This document shows, piece after piece, positions 9,289 through 17,004 of a DNA stretch of 30,137 nucleotides (its first letter is position 1; each line of letters starts with the position of its first letter). The position numbers were made by a program, and so were the translations under genes. This stretch comes from Lachnospiraceae bacterium UBA3762 (GTDB lineage: Bacteria > Bacillota > Clostridia > Lachnospirales > Lachnospiraceae), in NCBI GenBank assembly GCA_002371615.1, contig DFGA01000051.1, positions 27,960 through 58,096 on the forward strand, in the 5' to 3' direction. The notes below the pieces were generated by a model. The model was not told the origin of the DNA. It made no database searches and was given only the letters and a program-made list of their open reading frames with translations.

Positions 9289-9354
9289 CCGCAAGATGAA
9301 AAATGAAACAGTTGATTTTGCCGCAAACCCAGTGTTTTCAAGGGTTTTCGCGAT

Positions 9355-9372
9355 TGTGGATAATGTGGATAA
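9355..9372. promoter_or_regulatory. Tandem pair of DnaA boxes
   Basis: Two exact, head-to-tail copies of TGTGGATAA (reverse of the DnaA box TTATCCACA) at 9355-9363 and 9364-9372 with no spacer. They sit upstream of the promoter for the DnaD/DnaI-like genes. Binding is inferred from the consensus match. Confidence 0.65.
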
Positions 9373-9512
9373 CAAGATGCAAACTATTTATGGAAACTTG
9401 CCTGACATTGCCCGGATTTGGTTAATACCATAACCTGAACATGTTTTGTCACATTTCCGTTATGTAAATTAAAAATCCACAGTCCCGGTCAGCAACATAG
9501 GCTTATACAGGC

Positions 9513-9530
9513 TGTGGATAATGTGAATAA
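9513..9530. promoter_or_regulatory. Second tandem pair of DnaA boxes
   Basis: TGTGGATAA at 9513-9521 followed immediately by TGTGAATAA (one mismatch) at 9522-9530, the same 9-nt tandem layout and orientation as the pair 158 nt away. It lies directly against the murC stop codon at 9532-9534. Confidence 0.6.
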
Positions 9531-9531
9531 C

Positions 9532-10911
9532 CTAATTCCCGAGGAGGCTGTCTGCAATCTTTACCACGTCTCCGGCACCCATAGTTATCAACAAATCACC
9601 GGGTGAACAATTCTGCAGCAGGAAATTCTCAATTTCGTCAAATGAACCAAAATAGTAAGCGGAAGTTCCGTTATTTTTTATAGCCTCACACAGATCCTCC
9701 GAGGAAATGCCCAGATTATCCTTCTCCCGGGCTGCATATATGTCAGCCAGCACTACATTTTCCGCTCTGCTAAGTACCTTGACAAAATCATCAAAAAGTG
9801 CTTTGGTTCTCGTGTATGTATGGGGCTGGAATACAAGCCACAGTTTTTCGTGCTTATAGTTTTCCGCAGCGGACAGTGTTGCCGCAATCTCTGTCGGATG
9901 GTGGGCGTAATCGTCGATAATGGTCACTCCTCCGATCCTGCCTTTGTACTGGAACCTTCTTTCAACACCGTCGTAATCATTAAGGCCCTTTACAATATCT
10001 TCCGCACTTATCCCGATCCGGTCGCACACCGCTATTGCCGCAAGAGCATTGGAAATGTTGTGTTTGCCGGGTATTGACAGCTTTACTTTTGTATATACGC
10101 TGCCATCCTTAATAACATCAAATGACGCACATCCCATATCGTCATATGTAACCGAATCTGCGGTATAGTCTGCCTCAGAATGTTCGGATACGGTAACTAC
10201 GGGACATTTTACATTCCCGGTAATCCCGTCTATATCATCTATATCGGCATCTATAACAAGAAGTCCGTCTTCGGGAAGAAGATTGGCAAACTTTGCAAAA
10301 GAATTTCTTATATCATCAATATCCTTGAAGAAGTCAAGATGATCTTCTTCAATATTTAATATAACCGCTACCGTCGGGAAGAAGCTAAGGAAACTGTTAG
10401 TGTACTCACAGGCTTCTGTCAGGAAGCAGTCCGAGTTTCCTATCCTGATATTTCCCCCTATCATCGGAAGCATTCCGCCCACCGAAACAGTAGGATCCGC
10501 ATCCGCAGTAAGCAGTATCGAAGTGATCATCGAGGTCGTTGTAGTCTTGCCATGAGTTCCCGATACGGCAATGCTTGTTTTGTAATTCTTCATTATCTGA
10601 CCGAGAAGCTGTGCTCTTGTCAGCATAGGTACGTCCGATGATTTTGCCTGCGCATACTCGGGATTGTCTTCTTTGATCGCAGCGGAATATACAACGAGCT
10701 GTATGTCCTGCGTGATATTTTCCGCTCTCTGCCCGTAATAGACCTTCACACCTTCATCCTCAAGCTTTTGTGTGAGCGGCGAAGAAGCTCTGTCAGACCC
10801 GGATACGGTAAAGCCGGCATTAAGCAGTATCTCGGCAAGACCGCTCATGCTGATCCCACCTATTCCAATGAAATGCACCCTTATCGGTTTTGAAAAATCT
10901 ATCGTATACAT
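9532..10911 (-). CDS. murC: UDP-N-acetylmuramate--L-alanine ligase
   Basis: Cytoplasmic ATP-dependent Mur ligase that adds L-Ala to UDP-MurNAc, the first step of the peptidoglycan stem peptide. The product of about 459 residues shows the MurC N-terminal Rossmann motif VHFIGIGGISMSGLAEIL, SGSD, VYSAAI, the Mur P-loop VSGTHGKTTTTSMI, EACEYTNSFL, LNIEEDHLDFF and DDYAHHPTEI. The last is the MurC-type substrate-binding signature. I place the start at the ATG at 10911, where homology begins (MYTIDFSKPIRVHFIG), although no good ribosome site precedes it. An in-frame TTG at 10947 preceded directly by AAAGG is an alternative that adds 12 residues. It is divergent from glgC. Confidence 0.95.
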   Translation of the reverse strand: MYTIDFSKPIRVHFIGIGGISMSGLAEILLNAGFTVSGSDRASSPLTQKLEDEGVKVYYGQRAENITQDIQLVVYSAAIKEDNPEYAQAKSSDVPMLTRAQLLGQIMKNYKTSIAVSGTHGKTTTTSMITSILLTADADPTVSVGGMLPMIGGNIRIGNSDCFLTEACEYTNSFLSFFPTVAVILNIEEDHLDFFKDIDDIRNSFAKFANLLPEDGLLVIDADIDDIDGITGNVKCPVVTVSEHSEADYTADSVTYDDMGCASFDVIKDGSVYTKVKLSIPGKHNISNALAAIAVCDRIGISAEDIVKGLNDYDGVERRFQYKGRIGGVTIIDDYAHHPTEIAATLSAAENYKHEKLWLVFQPHTYTRTKALFDDFVKVLSRAENVVLADIYAAREKDNLGISSEDLCEAIKNNGTSAYYFGSFDEIENFLLQNCSPGDLLITMGAGDVVKIADSLLGN

Positions 10912-10949
10912 AGGTTTAATAATAGTCCATCGGAACAAAAAACTCAACC

Positions 10950-10967
10950 TTTGTAATTTTTTACAAA
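10950..10967. repeat. Inverted repeat upstream of murC
   Basis: Perfect 7-bp arms TTTGTAA-TTTT-TTACAAA in the murC leader, 39 nt upstream of the preferred murC ATG. It could be an AT-rich operator or a weak hairpin. Confidence 0.4.
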
Positions 10968-10997
10968 TACTTTTTATTTTTTAAGACATTTTTTGTT

Positions 10998-11025
10998 TAT
11001 TTTATCAAATAACTGTGATAAAATA
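10998..11025. promoter_or_regulatory. Inverted-repeat operator and bidirectional -10 between murC and glgC
   Basis: Perfect 10-bp arms TATTTTATCA-N8-TGATAAAATA. The right arm contains the extended -10 TGATAAAAT for glgC (plus strand, -10 at 11019-11024, start near 11031). By symmetry the left arm contains the same motif for murC (minus strand). The inner 20 nt (11002-11021) match 18/20 with a repeat at 29100-29119 before the sugar permease genes. It fits a repressor site, or back-to-back promoters, or both. Confidence 0.6.
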
Positions 11026-11080
11026 TCCATGGTGTGATTTTTACAACCGGATTACAGCTTGGAAAGACAGAGGTGGTAAC

Positions 11081-12355
11081 GTGATTAAGAAAGAGATGAT
11101 TGCGATGTTGCTTGCCGGCGGCCAGGGTAGCCGACTGGGCATACTGACATCAAAGGTCGCAAAACCGGCCGTTTCATTCGGAGGAAAATACCGTATTATT
11201 GATTTTCCTCTCAGTAACTGCATTAACTCAGGTGTCGACACCGTCGGCGTTCTGACACAGTATCGTCCGCTACGTCTTAATACCCATATCGGTATCGGTA
11301 TACCGTGGGATCTGGACAGAAATATCGGCGGAGTTACTGTTCTTCCCCCCTACGAAAAAAGTACAAACAGTGAATGGTACACCGGTACGGCAAATGCCAT
11401 TTACCAGAACATAGAATATATGGAGACATTTAATCCCGACTACGTTCTGATCCTGTCGGGTGATCATATCTATAAGATGGACTACGAGGTAATGCTCGAT
11501 TATCACAAGAGCAACGATGCCGAGATAACGATCGCGGCTATGCCTGTTCCTATCGAAGAAGCAAAACGATTCGGTATACTTATCACCGACGAAAACCGTC
11601 AGATAACAGAATTTGAAGAAAAGCCCGAGAAGCCCCGCAGTAATCTTGCTTCGATGGGTATATACATTTTCAACTGGAAATCACTTCGCGAATCCCTTGT
11701 TGCTATGGCCGACCAGCCCAATCTGGACTTCGGTAAGCATATCATTCCCTACCTTTTCAACAAAGGCGGAAGATGCTTTGCATATGAATTCAACAGCTAC
11801 TGGAAGGATGTGGGAACACTTCATTCATACTGGGAAGCCAATATGGAACTTATCGATATCGTTCCGGACTTCAATCTGTATGAGGAATACTGGAAGATCT
11901 ATACACGTTCCGAGACCCTGCCTCCGCAGTATATTTCCGAAAGCAGCGTAGTTGAGCGCTCAATAATCGGAGAGGGAACATATGTATACGGTAAGGTATA
12001 CAATTCGGTCATCGGCTGCAATATCACTATAGGAAAAGATACGATCGTAAGAGACTCGATCATAATGAACAATACCGTGATCGGCGACGGATGTGATATT
12101 ACAAAGGCAATTATTGCAGAGGATGTCAATATAGGCAATAACGTTACTCTCGGCACGGGAGATGAAGCCCCTAACGAAACCGATCCTTCGATATATACAA
12201 ACGGTATCGTTACGGTTGGTGAACACACCGTTGTACCTGACGGAGTAAGCGTCGGCAAGAACAGTGTGATCTCCGGAAACCTTGTTAAGAATGATTTTGA
12301 GAATAACGCTTTGGGAAGCGGCAAAACTTTGATAAAGGCAGGTGACGAACTGTGA
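11081..12355 (+). CDS. glgC: Glucose-1-phosphate adenylyltransferase, catalytic subunit
   Basis: Makes ADP-glucose from glucose-1-phosphate and ATP, the committed step of glycogen synthesis. The 424-residue product has the nucleotide-binding loop LLAGGQGSRLG at its N-terminus, KPAVSFGGKYRIIDFPLSNC, the sugar-contacting WYTGTANAIYQN, the metal-site region LSGDHIYKMDY, FEEKPEKP, and a C-terminal left-handed beta-helix (IIGEGTYVYGKVYNSVIGCN and following repeats). The GTG at 11081 is chosen because AGAGGTGG lies 4 nt upstream and homologous proteins start MIKKEMIAMLL. The frame is open to another GTG at 11015, but that codon lies inside the promoter repeat. It overlaps glgD by 4 nt. Confidence 0.96.
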   Translation: MIKKEMIAMLLAGGQGSRLGILTSKVAKPAVSFGGKYRIIDFPLSNCINSGVDTVGVLTQYRPLRLNTHIGIGIPWDLDRNIGGVTVLPPYEKSTNSEWYTGTANAIYQNIEYMETFNPDYVLILSGDHIYKMDYEVMLDYHKSNDAEITIAAMPVPIEEAKRFGILITDENRQITEFEEKPEKPRSNLASMGIYIFNWKSLRESLVAMADQPNLDFGKHIIPYLFNKGGRCFAYEFNSYWKDVGTLHSYWEANMELIDIVPDFNLYEEYWKIYTRSETLPPQYISESSVVERSIIGEGTYVYGKVYNSVIGCNITIGKDTIVRDSIIMNNTVIGDGCDITKAIIAEDVNIGNNVTLGTGDEAPNETDPSIYTNGIVTVGEHTVVPDGVSVGKNSVISGNLVKNDFENNALGSGKTLIKAGDEL

Positions 12356-13470
12356 GAGCGATCGGACTTATATTAGCGGGCGGCAACACATACAGAATGA
12401 AAGAACTTTCACAAAAGCGCGCCATCGCCGCAATGCCCGTTGCGGGAAACTACAGGGCGATTGATTTTGCCCTGAGTAACATGGCTAACTCGCGTATTAC
12501 CAAAGTCGGGGTTATTACCCAGTACAATGCGGGAAGTCTCCATGAACATTTAAGTTCTTCAAAATGGTGGGACTTCGGACGTAAGCAGGGTGGTCTGCAT
12601 ATATTTACACCCACCGTAACAAGCGATAATAGTTTCTGGTACAGAGGCACTGCGGATTCCATATACCAGAATCTCGCATTCCTCAAGGAAAGTCACGAGC
12701 CGTACGTTGTAATTGCATCCGGTGACGGAATCTACAAAATGGACTACAACGAACTGCTTGAATTCCATATGGAAAAGGGTGCCGATATTTCTCTCGTATG
12801 CTCCGAAATTCATGATCCGAAGGACTGCGAGCGCTTCGGAATGGTTAAGCTTAACGACGAGATGCAGGTGGTTGATTTTGAAGAGAAGCCCATAGCTGCC
12901 AAGTCAACTCTTGTTTCGTGCGGAATATACGTGATCAGAAGAAGACTTCTGATTGAGCTCATTGAGAAATGTGCCGAGGAAGAGCGTTTCGACTTCGTAA
13001 GAGACATTCTTATCCGCTACATGAATGTCAAGAAGATTTGCGGGTATAAGATAAAATCCTATTGGAGTAACATAGCTTCCATCGATGATTACTATCGTAC
13101 AAATATGGATTTTCTCAAAAAAGATGTCCGCGATTATTTCTTCAGGCAGTATCCCGATGTTTATACAAAGGTTGATGACCTGCCTCCGGCAAAGTACAAC
13201 GTAGGGTCAAACGTGGTCAACAGTCTCGTTGCATCAGGTACGATCATCAACGGTACTGTGGAAGGCTCGATACTGTTTAAGAAGGTATTCGTAGGAAGTA
13301 ACTGTACGATCAAGAACTCTATCATCCTGAACGATGTCTACATCGGCGACAATACATACATTGAAAACTGCATTGTCGAAAGCGGTGGCACGATACTTGC
13401 CAACTCTTACTACAAGGGTGAGGATGGACCTAAAGTTGTTATTGAGAAGAGTGATCGCTACGTGTTCTAG
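12352..13470 (+). CDS. glgD: Glycogen biosynthesis protein GlgD (degenerate adenylyltransferase)
   Basis: Regulatory partner of GlgC in Firmicutes; the two form a hetero-oligomeric ADP-glucose pyrophosphorylase. The 372-residue product starts at a GTG (MRAIGLILAGG) overlapping the glgC stop. The GlgC loop GGQGSRLG is here GGNTYRMK: the second glycine and the catalytic-site Arg position are changed, as expected for a weakly active or inactive subunit. Retained parts are YRAIDFALSNM, WYRGTADSIYQN, ASGDGIYKMDY, VDFEEKP and a shorter C-terminal beta-helix with hexapeptide-like repeats (VEGSILFKKVFVGSNCTIKNS). The co-translational overlap fits fixed subunit stoichiometry. Confidence 0.95.
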   Translation: MRAIGLILAGGNTYRMKELSQKRAIAAMPVAGNYRAIDFALSNMANSRITKVGVITQYNAGSLHEHLSSSKWWDFGRKQGGLHIFTPTVTSDNSFWYRGTADSIYQNLAFLKESHEPYVVIASGDGIYKMDYNELLEFHMEKGADISLVCSEIHDPKDCERFGMVKLNDEMQVVDFEEKPIAAKSTLVSCGIYVIRRRLLIELIEKCAEEERFDFVRDILIRYMNVKKICGYKIKSYWSNIASIDDYYRTNMDFLKKDVRDYFFRQYPDVYTKVDDLPPAKYNVGSNVVNSLVASGTIINGTVEGSILFKKVFVGSNCTIKNSIILNDVYIGDNTYIENCIVESGGTILANSYYKGEDGPKVVIEKSDRYVF

Positions 13471-13509
13471 ATCTGCATCACTCCGGTATGAAAGGACTGA
13501 ATCAATATA

Positions 13510-13770
13510 ATGAATATTACAGATGTTCGGATTCGTAAGATGACGAAAGAAGGAAATATGAAGGCTGTTGCCTCGATCACTCTCGATAATGAATTTGCGA
13601 TACACGATATCAAGATCATCGAAGGCGATAAGGGATTGTTTATCGCAATGCCGAGCCGCAAAACTCCCGAAGGAGAGTATCGCGACATTGCCCATCCCAT
13701 TTCGCATGAAGCGAGAGAGACACTTCAAAAAGCAGTACTCGAAGCATATGAGAAGGTGCTTCTGTCATAA
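13510..13770 (+). CDS. spoVG: SpoVG family RNA/DNA-binding regulator
   Basis: Small conserved protein first known from sporulation septation in Bacillus and since shown to bind nucleic acid and act as a global regulator. The 86-residue product begins MNITDVRIRKMTKEGNMKAV and has DNEFAIHDIKIIEGDKGLFIAMPSRKTPEGEYRDIAHPI, which is the SpoVG core, followed by a short C-terminal helix. Length is normal. It lies 39 nt after glgD on the same strand. AAAGGA is about 13 nt before the ATG, a rather long spacing. A strong terminator follows, so glgC-glgD-spoVG may be one transcript. Placement with glycogen genes is unusual to me but could be simple proximity. Confidence 0.96.
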   Translation: MNITDVRIRKMTKEGNMKAVASITLDNEFAIHDIKIIEGDKGLFIAMPSRKTPEGEYRDIAHPISHEARETLQKAVLEAYEKVLLS

Positions 13771-13790
13771 TAAACGGTGGTTACAAAAAT

Positions 13791-13823
13791 GGAGGGGTCC
13801 TGTTCCGGATCCCTCCTATTTTT
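13791..13823 (+). terminator. Intrinsic terminator after spoVG
   Basis: Stem GGAGGGGTCC (13791-13800), loop TGTTCC, stem GGATCCCTCC (13807-13816), 10 bp with one G-T pair, followed by TATTTTT. It ends the glgC-glgD-spoVG unit. Confidence 0.9.
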
Positions 13824-13845
13824 CTCCTATCTGCAGTTCTAAGGA

Positions 13846-13913
13846 CGCTCGGCCATTTGATTCTCCTTCGGAGAGGGCCTCGCGGTGCAGACAGGGGCCC
13901 TACCCTGTCTGCA
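13846..13913 (-). repeat. Two-hairpin intergenic element, copy A
   Basis: Read on the minus strand it starts 2 nt after the LUD stop codon with an 11-bp perfect hairpin (13886-13896 with 13903-13913, 6-nt loop). It continues with a second arm: outer stem GGCC/GGCC extended by GCG/CGC pairs, a one-sided internal loop ATCAAAT, and an apical stem TCTCC-GAA-GGAGA (13862-13874). No T-run follows, so it is not a standard terminator. CTGCAG occurs at both flanks (13831-13836 and 13909-13914). The fold is shared with copy B at 16186-16254. Confidence 0.6.
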
Positions 13914-13914
13914 G

Positions 13915-14556
13915 TTAATACCCCAGTTCCTCGCCAACAAGTACAACTTTGATCCTGCCGGGAACCATTGATGCTCTTGTTACGACTATCTCACAGCATA
14001 TCGTATGCTCAAGGCAGTCCGCACAGCGTCCTATCTGTGCACAGGGCGTATCACAGTTAAGCCTGACCGTATTTGCCGGAGAAGCAACATTTCTTGTCCT
14101 GTCGATCCCGGACTGTACATCCTTCACAACTTTGTTCATACCCGCAATAACGATGACCTGATCCGGTCCGTAGATAAGGTATGATACCCTGTTTCCTCTG
14201 CCGTCGATATTGATGAGTTCTCCGTCAAGTGTAATGGCATTCGTACTCATAAGGAACGTATCTGCATTTATCATCTTCGCCTTAAGCTCTTTGACCTGAT
14301 CATCCGTCTTGTAATCTTCTCTTACGATAAGATCATGTCCTGCCTCTTTGATCTTTTCCTTGAGGTCGGAATTGTCGATCGTCATTGATCCGCCATATCC
14401 GATGCTCGCCGGCGCTTTTCCGATAAGCTCAAGCACTTTTTGGTACGCCTCCTCCACTGTATCGGCATAATACCCTTCCATCTTGCGCAGTTTCAGCTTC
14501 TTGATGATTGTTTCCGCCTGGTTTTTGTAGAACTGTTTCTTGTTTTTGTCGATCAT
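13915..14556 (-). CDS. LUD-domain protein (lactate-utilisation / DUF162 family)
   Basis: Member of the LUD family, related to LutC and to part of LutB of the LutABC lactate oxidation system. The 213-residue product begins MIDKNKKQFYKNQAETIIKK and shows SIGYGGSMTID, DTFLMSTNAITLDGELINIDGRGNRVS, PDQVIVIAGMNKVV and a Cys-bearing tail NCDTPCAQIGRC-ADC-CC, all of which I associate with stand-alone LUD proteins. No LutA or iron-sulfur LutB gene is adjacent, so its substrate is unknown. GGAGG lies 7 nt before the ATG. It follows the thioesterase by 59 nt on the same strand and is the last gene of that unit. The family call is confident, the role is not. Confidence 0.85.
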   Translation of the reverse strand: MIDKNKKQFYKNQAETIIKKLKLRKMEGYYADTVEEAYQKVLELIGKAPASIGYGGSMTIDNSDLKEKIKEAGHDLIVREDYKTDDQVKELKAKMINADTFLMSTNAITLDGELINIDGRGNRVSYLIYGPDQVIVIAGMNKVVKDVQSGIDRTRNVASPANTVRLNCDTPCAQIGRCADCLEHTICCEIVVTRASMVPGRIKVVLVGEELGY

Positions 14557-14615
14557 CCCGTAACCTCCGTTTAATCTTGAGAGCCAATCCCTTTCAACTT
14601 CTTCTGTAAATAGAT

Positions 14616-15332
14616 TTATTTCAAAATAAACTGGGATACCGAAAAGGGATTACCCTCTCCGTCATTAAGTGCAACCACTCTTTCTTCCCCGTTTGAATAG
14701 ACAACAGGATAAATCACATCCCCCAGCATTGCCTGCTTCCTGTAATCAATACGAAGATGTGACACTTCCGGATCTCCTATCTGCGAAAGAGCAAGCTTTA
14801 CATATTGTCCGTTGTTCACATGATGGTTGCTGTCAAGATGATGTATCTGAATATGCACCGGATCCCTTTGCGTCACTGTTACACCTTCCTCTTTAGGGAT
14901 CAGGACTTTCCGTGAATTGTATGTCATTTCAAGTTTTTTCTCGACGGTATATGCCTCATGGATAAAATCCGGCGCTTTAACAGGCTTGGCCTCAACGGAA
15001 TCAATAAGAGTCCACATCGAGTTAGCCTTGACAAGATATTCACCCATCTCATCCTTCATATAGAAATTACGGAGCCCGAAGCATGCCTTGAAACTGTACG
15101 GAAAAGTTCCTACAGTAACATAATCACACAGGTACGGAAGGGAGTTGATCTCAAGTTCCCAGTAGTTTATTACCCATACAAGATTTTCTTTCTGCAGCAC
15201 ATCAAATCCGACTCCGGAGTCTTCCGACTGGAACGTTGAACAATCCTGGAACGCATCTATAAGCGCGGTAACCGACAGTCTTCGATCCGTATCACATTCA
15301 CTGAATCCTATTCTCTTTTTATACTCGTACAT
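14616..15332 (-). CDS. Acyl-ACP thioesterase
   Basis: Predicted to release free fatty acids from acyl carrier protein (plant Fat-type family, tandem hot-dog folds). The 238-residue product begins MYEYKKRIGFSECDTDRRLSV. It has the first hot-dog with LIDAFQDCSTFQSE and WVINYWELEI, the CFGLRNFYMKDE segment, NSMWTLID, and the second hot-dog with HLDSNHHVNNGQYVKLA, carrying the conserved Asn and His of the active site. Length is normal for bacterial members. The ribosome site is weak (GGGAACTG). It starts 30 nt after the amino-acid-binding lipoprotein gene on the same strand, an unexpected pairing. Chain-length specificity cannot be read from the sequence. Confidence 0.88.
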   Translation of the reverse strand: MYEYKKRIGFSECDTDRRLSVTALIDAFQDCSTFQSEDSGVGFDVLQKENLVWVINYWELEINSLPYLCDYVTVGTFPYSFKACFGLRNFYMKDEMGEYLVKANSMWTLIDSVEAKPVKAPDFIHEAYTVEKKLEMTYNSRKVLIPKEEGVTVTQRDPVHIQIHHLDSNHHVNNGQYVKLALSQIGDPEVSHLRIDYRKQAMLGDVIYPVVYSNGEERVVALNDGEGNPFSVSQFILK

Positions 15333-15362
15333 ATACAGTTCCCGTTACTGATTGAAGCCTTC

Positions 15363-16157
15363 TTACTCTTTGGTAATATCCGATCCGAAATATTTCACTG
15401 AAATCTCCGAAAGTGTTCCGTCCGCCTTCATATCCGCGATCGCTTTGTTGATAGCTTCTCTTAATGTATCGTTGTCCTTACCCTTTTTAAGAGGTATGGC
15501 ATAATTTGTTGTCTCTTCATCGGTTGCAACAACTTTAAGAGAAGTATTTCCCGTTGTATTGAAATAATCCTGCACGGAAGTATTTGCATTGATAGTTGCA
15601 TCTGCCGTTCCGTTTGCAACAAGCTCCATCGTCTCCCCGAGTGTAGGAACATTTACAACAGTTGCTCCGTGGTCTTCTCCCATCTGCGCATAAGTTGATC
15701 CTACCGAATTGGCTGTAGTCCTGCCGGCAAGATCGTCAAACGAGGCAATGTCCGAATTATCTGCCTTGGCAACAACAACCGCATGATCATATGCATACGG
15801 ATCGGTAAAATCAAACGTCTGCTGTCTGTCCTCAGTGACATCAACTCCGTTTGCCATCATATCAAAAGTACCCTGCGATACTCCCGTAAGTCCTCCGTCA
15901 AAATCACCCTCGGCAAACTCTGCTTCAACGCCGATACGTTTTGCAATCTCCCTTGCAACTTCAACGTCAAACCCGACGAGCTCATTCGTTGTCTCATCAT
16001 GGTATGTAAAAGGTGCCCACGCACCTTCCGTTGCGACAGTGATCTTGCCCGCTGCCTTGATCTTCTCCAGATGATCCCCTGATGCACCGTTTGACCCGCA
16101 GCCTGCAAGAATGCACACCATCAGCAATGATAAAAAGATAACCGGTGATTTTCTCAT
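15363..16157 (-). CDS. Amino-acid ABC transporter substrate-binding lipoprotein
   Basis: Extracytoplasmic binding protein of a polar amino-acid importer (family 3 solute-binding protein). The 264-residue product has a lipoprotein signal (KSPVIFLSLLMVCILAGC, lipid-modified Cys20) followed by a mature domain with KITVATEGAWAPFTYHD, LVGFDVEVAREIAKRIG, the GLTGVSQGTFDMMANG hinge region, FDFTDPYAYDHAVVV, GRTTANSVGSTYA and YAIPLKKG. These match glutamine/cystine-type binding proteins; the exact ligand is not clear. AGGAGG precedes the ATG by about 9 nt. The 109-nt gap to the ATPase gene upstream is filled by a two-hairpin element, which may set its expression above that of the membrane parts. Confidence 0.93.
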   Translation of the reverse strand: MRKSPVIFLSLLMVCILAGCGSNGASGDHLEKIKAAGKITVATEGAWAPFTYHDETTNELVGFDVEVAREIAKRIGVEAEFAEGDFDGGLTGVSQGTFDMMANGVDVTEDRQQTFDFTDPYAYDHAVVVAKADNSDIASFDDLAGRTTANSVGSTYAQMGEDHGATVVNVPTLGETMELVANGTADATINANTSVQDYFNTTGNTSLKVVATDEETTNYAIPLKKGKDNDTLREAINKAIADMKADGTLSEISVKYFGSDITKE

Positions 16158-16185
16158 AATACTCTTCCTCCTTTATTTCTTGAGA

Positions 16186-16254
16186 GCCACGCCATTCAAA
16201 GTCCACTTCGTGGAGGCGTGGCCTACGTGCTGCAAAGTTTTCATAGAAAACTTT
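16186..16254 (-). repeat. Two-hairpin intergenic element, copy B
   Basis: Minus-strand order: an 8-bp hairpin AAAGTTTT-CTATG-AAAACTTT (16234-16254), a linker with GCAGCAC, then a bulged arm with outer 8-bp stem GCCACGCC/GGCGTGGC (16186-16193 with 16215-16222), apical stem TCCAC-GAA-GTGGA (16202-16214) and one-sided loop CTTTGAAT. Same order, GAA loop and AAT-ending internal loop as copy A, with different stem sequences. It lies between the ATPase and binding-protein genes, where it may act in RNA processing or stability. Confidence 0.6.
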
Positions 16255-16266
16255 ACACCACCATTT

Positions 16267-17004
16267 CTATATGTTCAGTTTCAGAAATTCCCTTGTCCTC
16301 TCTTCCTTAGGATCATTGAAAAATTCTTTGGAATTTCCCTGCTCTATAATCAGACCGTCCTCCATAAATACGACTTTGGAGCTTACGTCTTTCGCAAATG
16401 ACATCTCATGTGTAACAACGACCATCGTAATACCGGACCCGGCAAGCTCCCTGATTACATCAAGCACCTCCGTTGTCAGTTCCGGATCAAGCGCCGATGT
16501 CGGCTCATCAAAATATATGATCTTCGGGTCCGTTGCAAGTGCTCTGGCGATTGCCACTCTTTGCTGCTGTCCTCCCGAAAGCTGCGCCGGATACCTGTCT
16601 GCGTGATCAGCCATCCCCACTCTTTCAAGTTCCCGAAGCGCTGTCTCTTCAGCAATCTTTTTGTCTGTCCCTCTTCCCGATGTTAAACCGAGGGTCACGT
16701 TATCCAGCACGGTTTTGTTTGAGAAAAGATTATAGCTTTGGAATACAAATCCCGTCTGTTTGCGAAGAGCGGCTATATCTTTTTTGGATGACGAACTAAG
16801 GTCATATGTCACACCGTCAAATGTCATCTCGCCTGAATCGGCAATCTCAAGATAATTAAGGCATCTTAGCATCGTTGTCTTGCCAGAACCCGATGGTCCT
16901 AGCACAGCCATAACATCTCCCTTATCAACGGTAAGATTTATTCCTTTAAGGACAGTACCCCTGTCAAATGATTTTACAAGATTCTTAACTTCCAGAAGTG
17001 CCAT
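16267..17004 (-). CDS. Amino-acid ABC transporter ATP-binding protein
   Basis: Energises the polar amino-acid importer (GlnQ/HisP family). The 245-residue product begins MALLEVKNLVKSFDRGTVL and has Walker A GPSGSGKTT, Q-loop FQSYNLF, the ABC signature LSGGQQQR, Walker B IIYFDEPTSALDPE and the switch His in VVTHEMSF. Length is standard. The ATG at 17004 is chosen because GGAAGG lies 7 nt upstream; an in-frame TTG at 17019 is less likely. The gene overlaps the end of the permease gene by 20 nt, indicating coupled translation. The binding protein gene lies downstream. Confidence 0.96.
   Translation of the reverse strand: MALLEVKNLVKSFDRGTVLKGINLTVDKGDVMAVLGPSGSGKTTMLRCLNYLEIADSGEMTFDGVTYDLSSSSKKDIAALRKQTGFVFQSYNLFSNKTVLDNVTLGLTSGRGTDKKIAEETALRELERVGMADHADRYPAQLSGGQQQRVAIARALATDPKIIYFDEPTSALDPELTTEVLDVIRELAGSGITMVVVTHEMSFAKDVSSKVVFMEDGLIIEQGNSKEFFNDPKEERTREFLKLNI

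Larger units (their letters stand above)
9229..9531. other. 303-nt gene-free region between murC and the DnaD-like gene
   Basis: No coding frame of note. It holds the extended -10 promoter at 9280-9288, tandem DnaA boxes at 9355-9372 and 9513-9530, a degenerate box at 9473-9481 (AAATCCACA), and an imperfect inverted repeat around 9323-9351 (arms CGC-AAACCC and GGGTTT-TCGCG). That repeat lacks a following T-run on the minus strand, so I do not call it a terminator. Confidence 0.6.

Noticed and set aside
9323..9351. Terminator after murC
   Set aside because: The inverted repeat is imperfect and is not followed by a T-run on the minus strand.
9355..9530. Chromosomal replication origin
   Set aside because: DnaA boxes are present, but dnaA, dnaN or rpmH are not adjacent and there are only two box pairs without an evident AT-rich unwinding repeat; a regulatory or titration cluster fits better.
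11015..11080. Upstream GTG start for glgC
   Set aside because: It lies inside the promoter inverted repeat and lacks a Shine-Dalgarno; the GTG at 11081 matches the family N-terminus.
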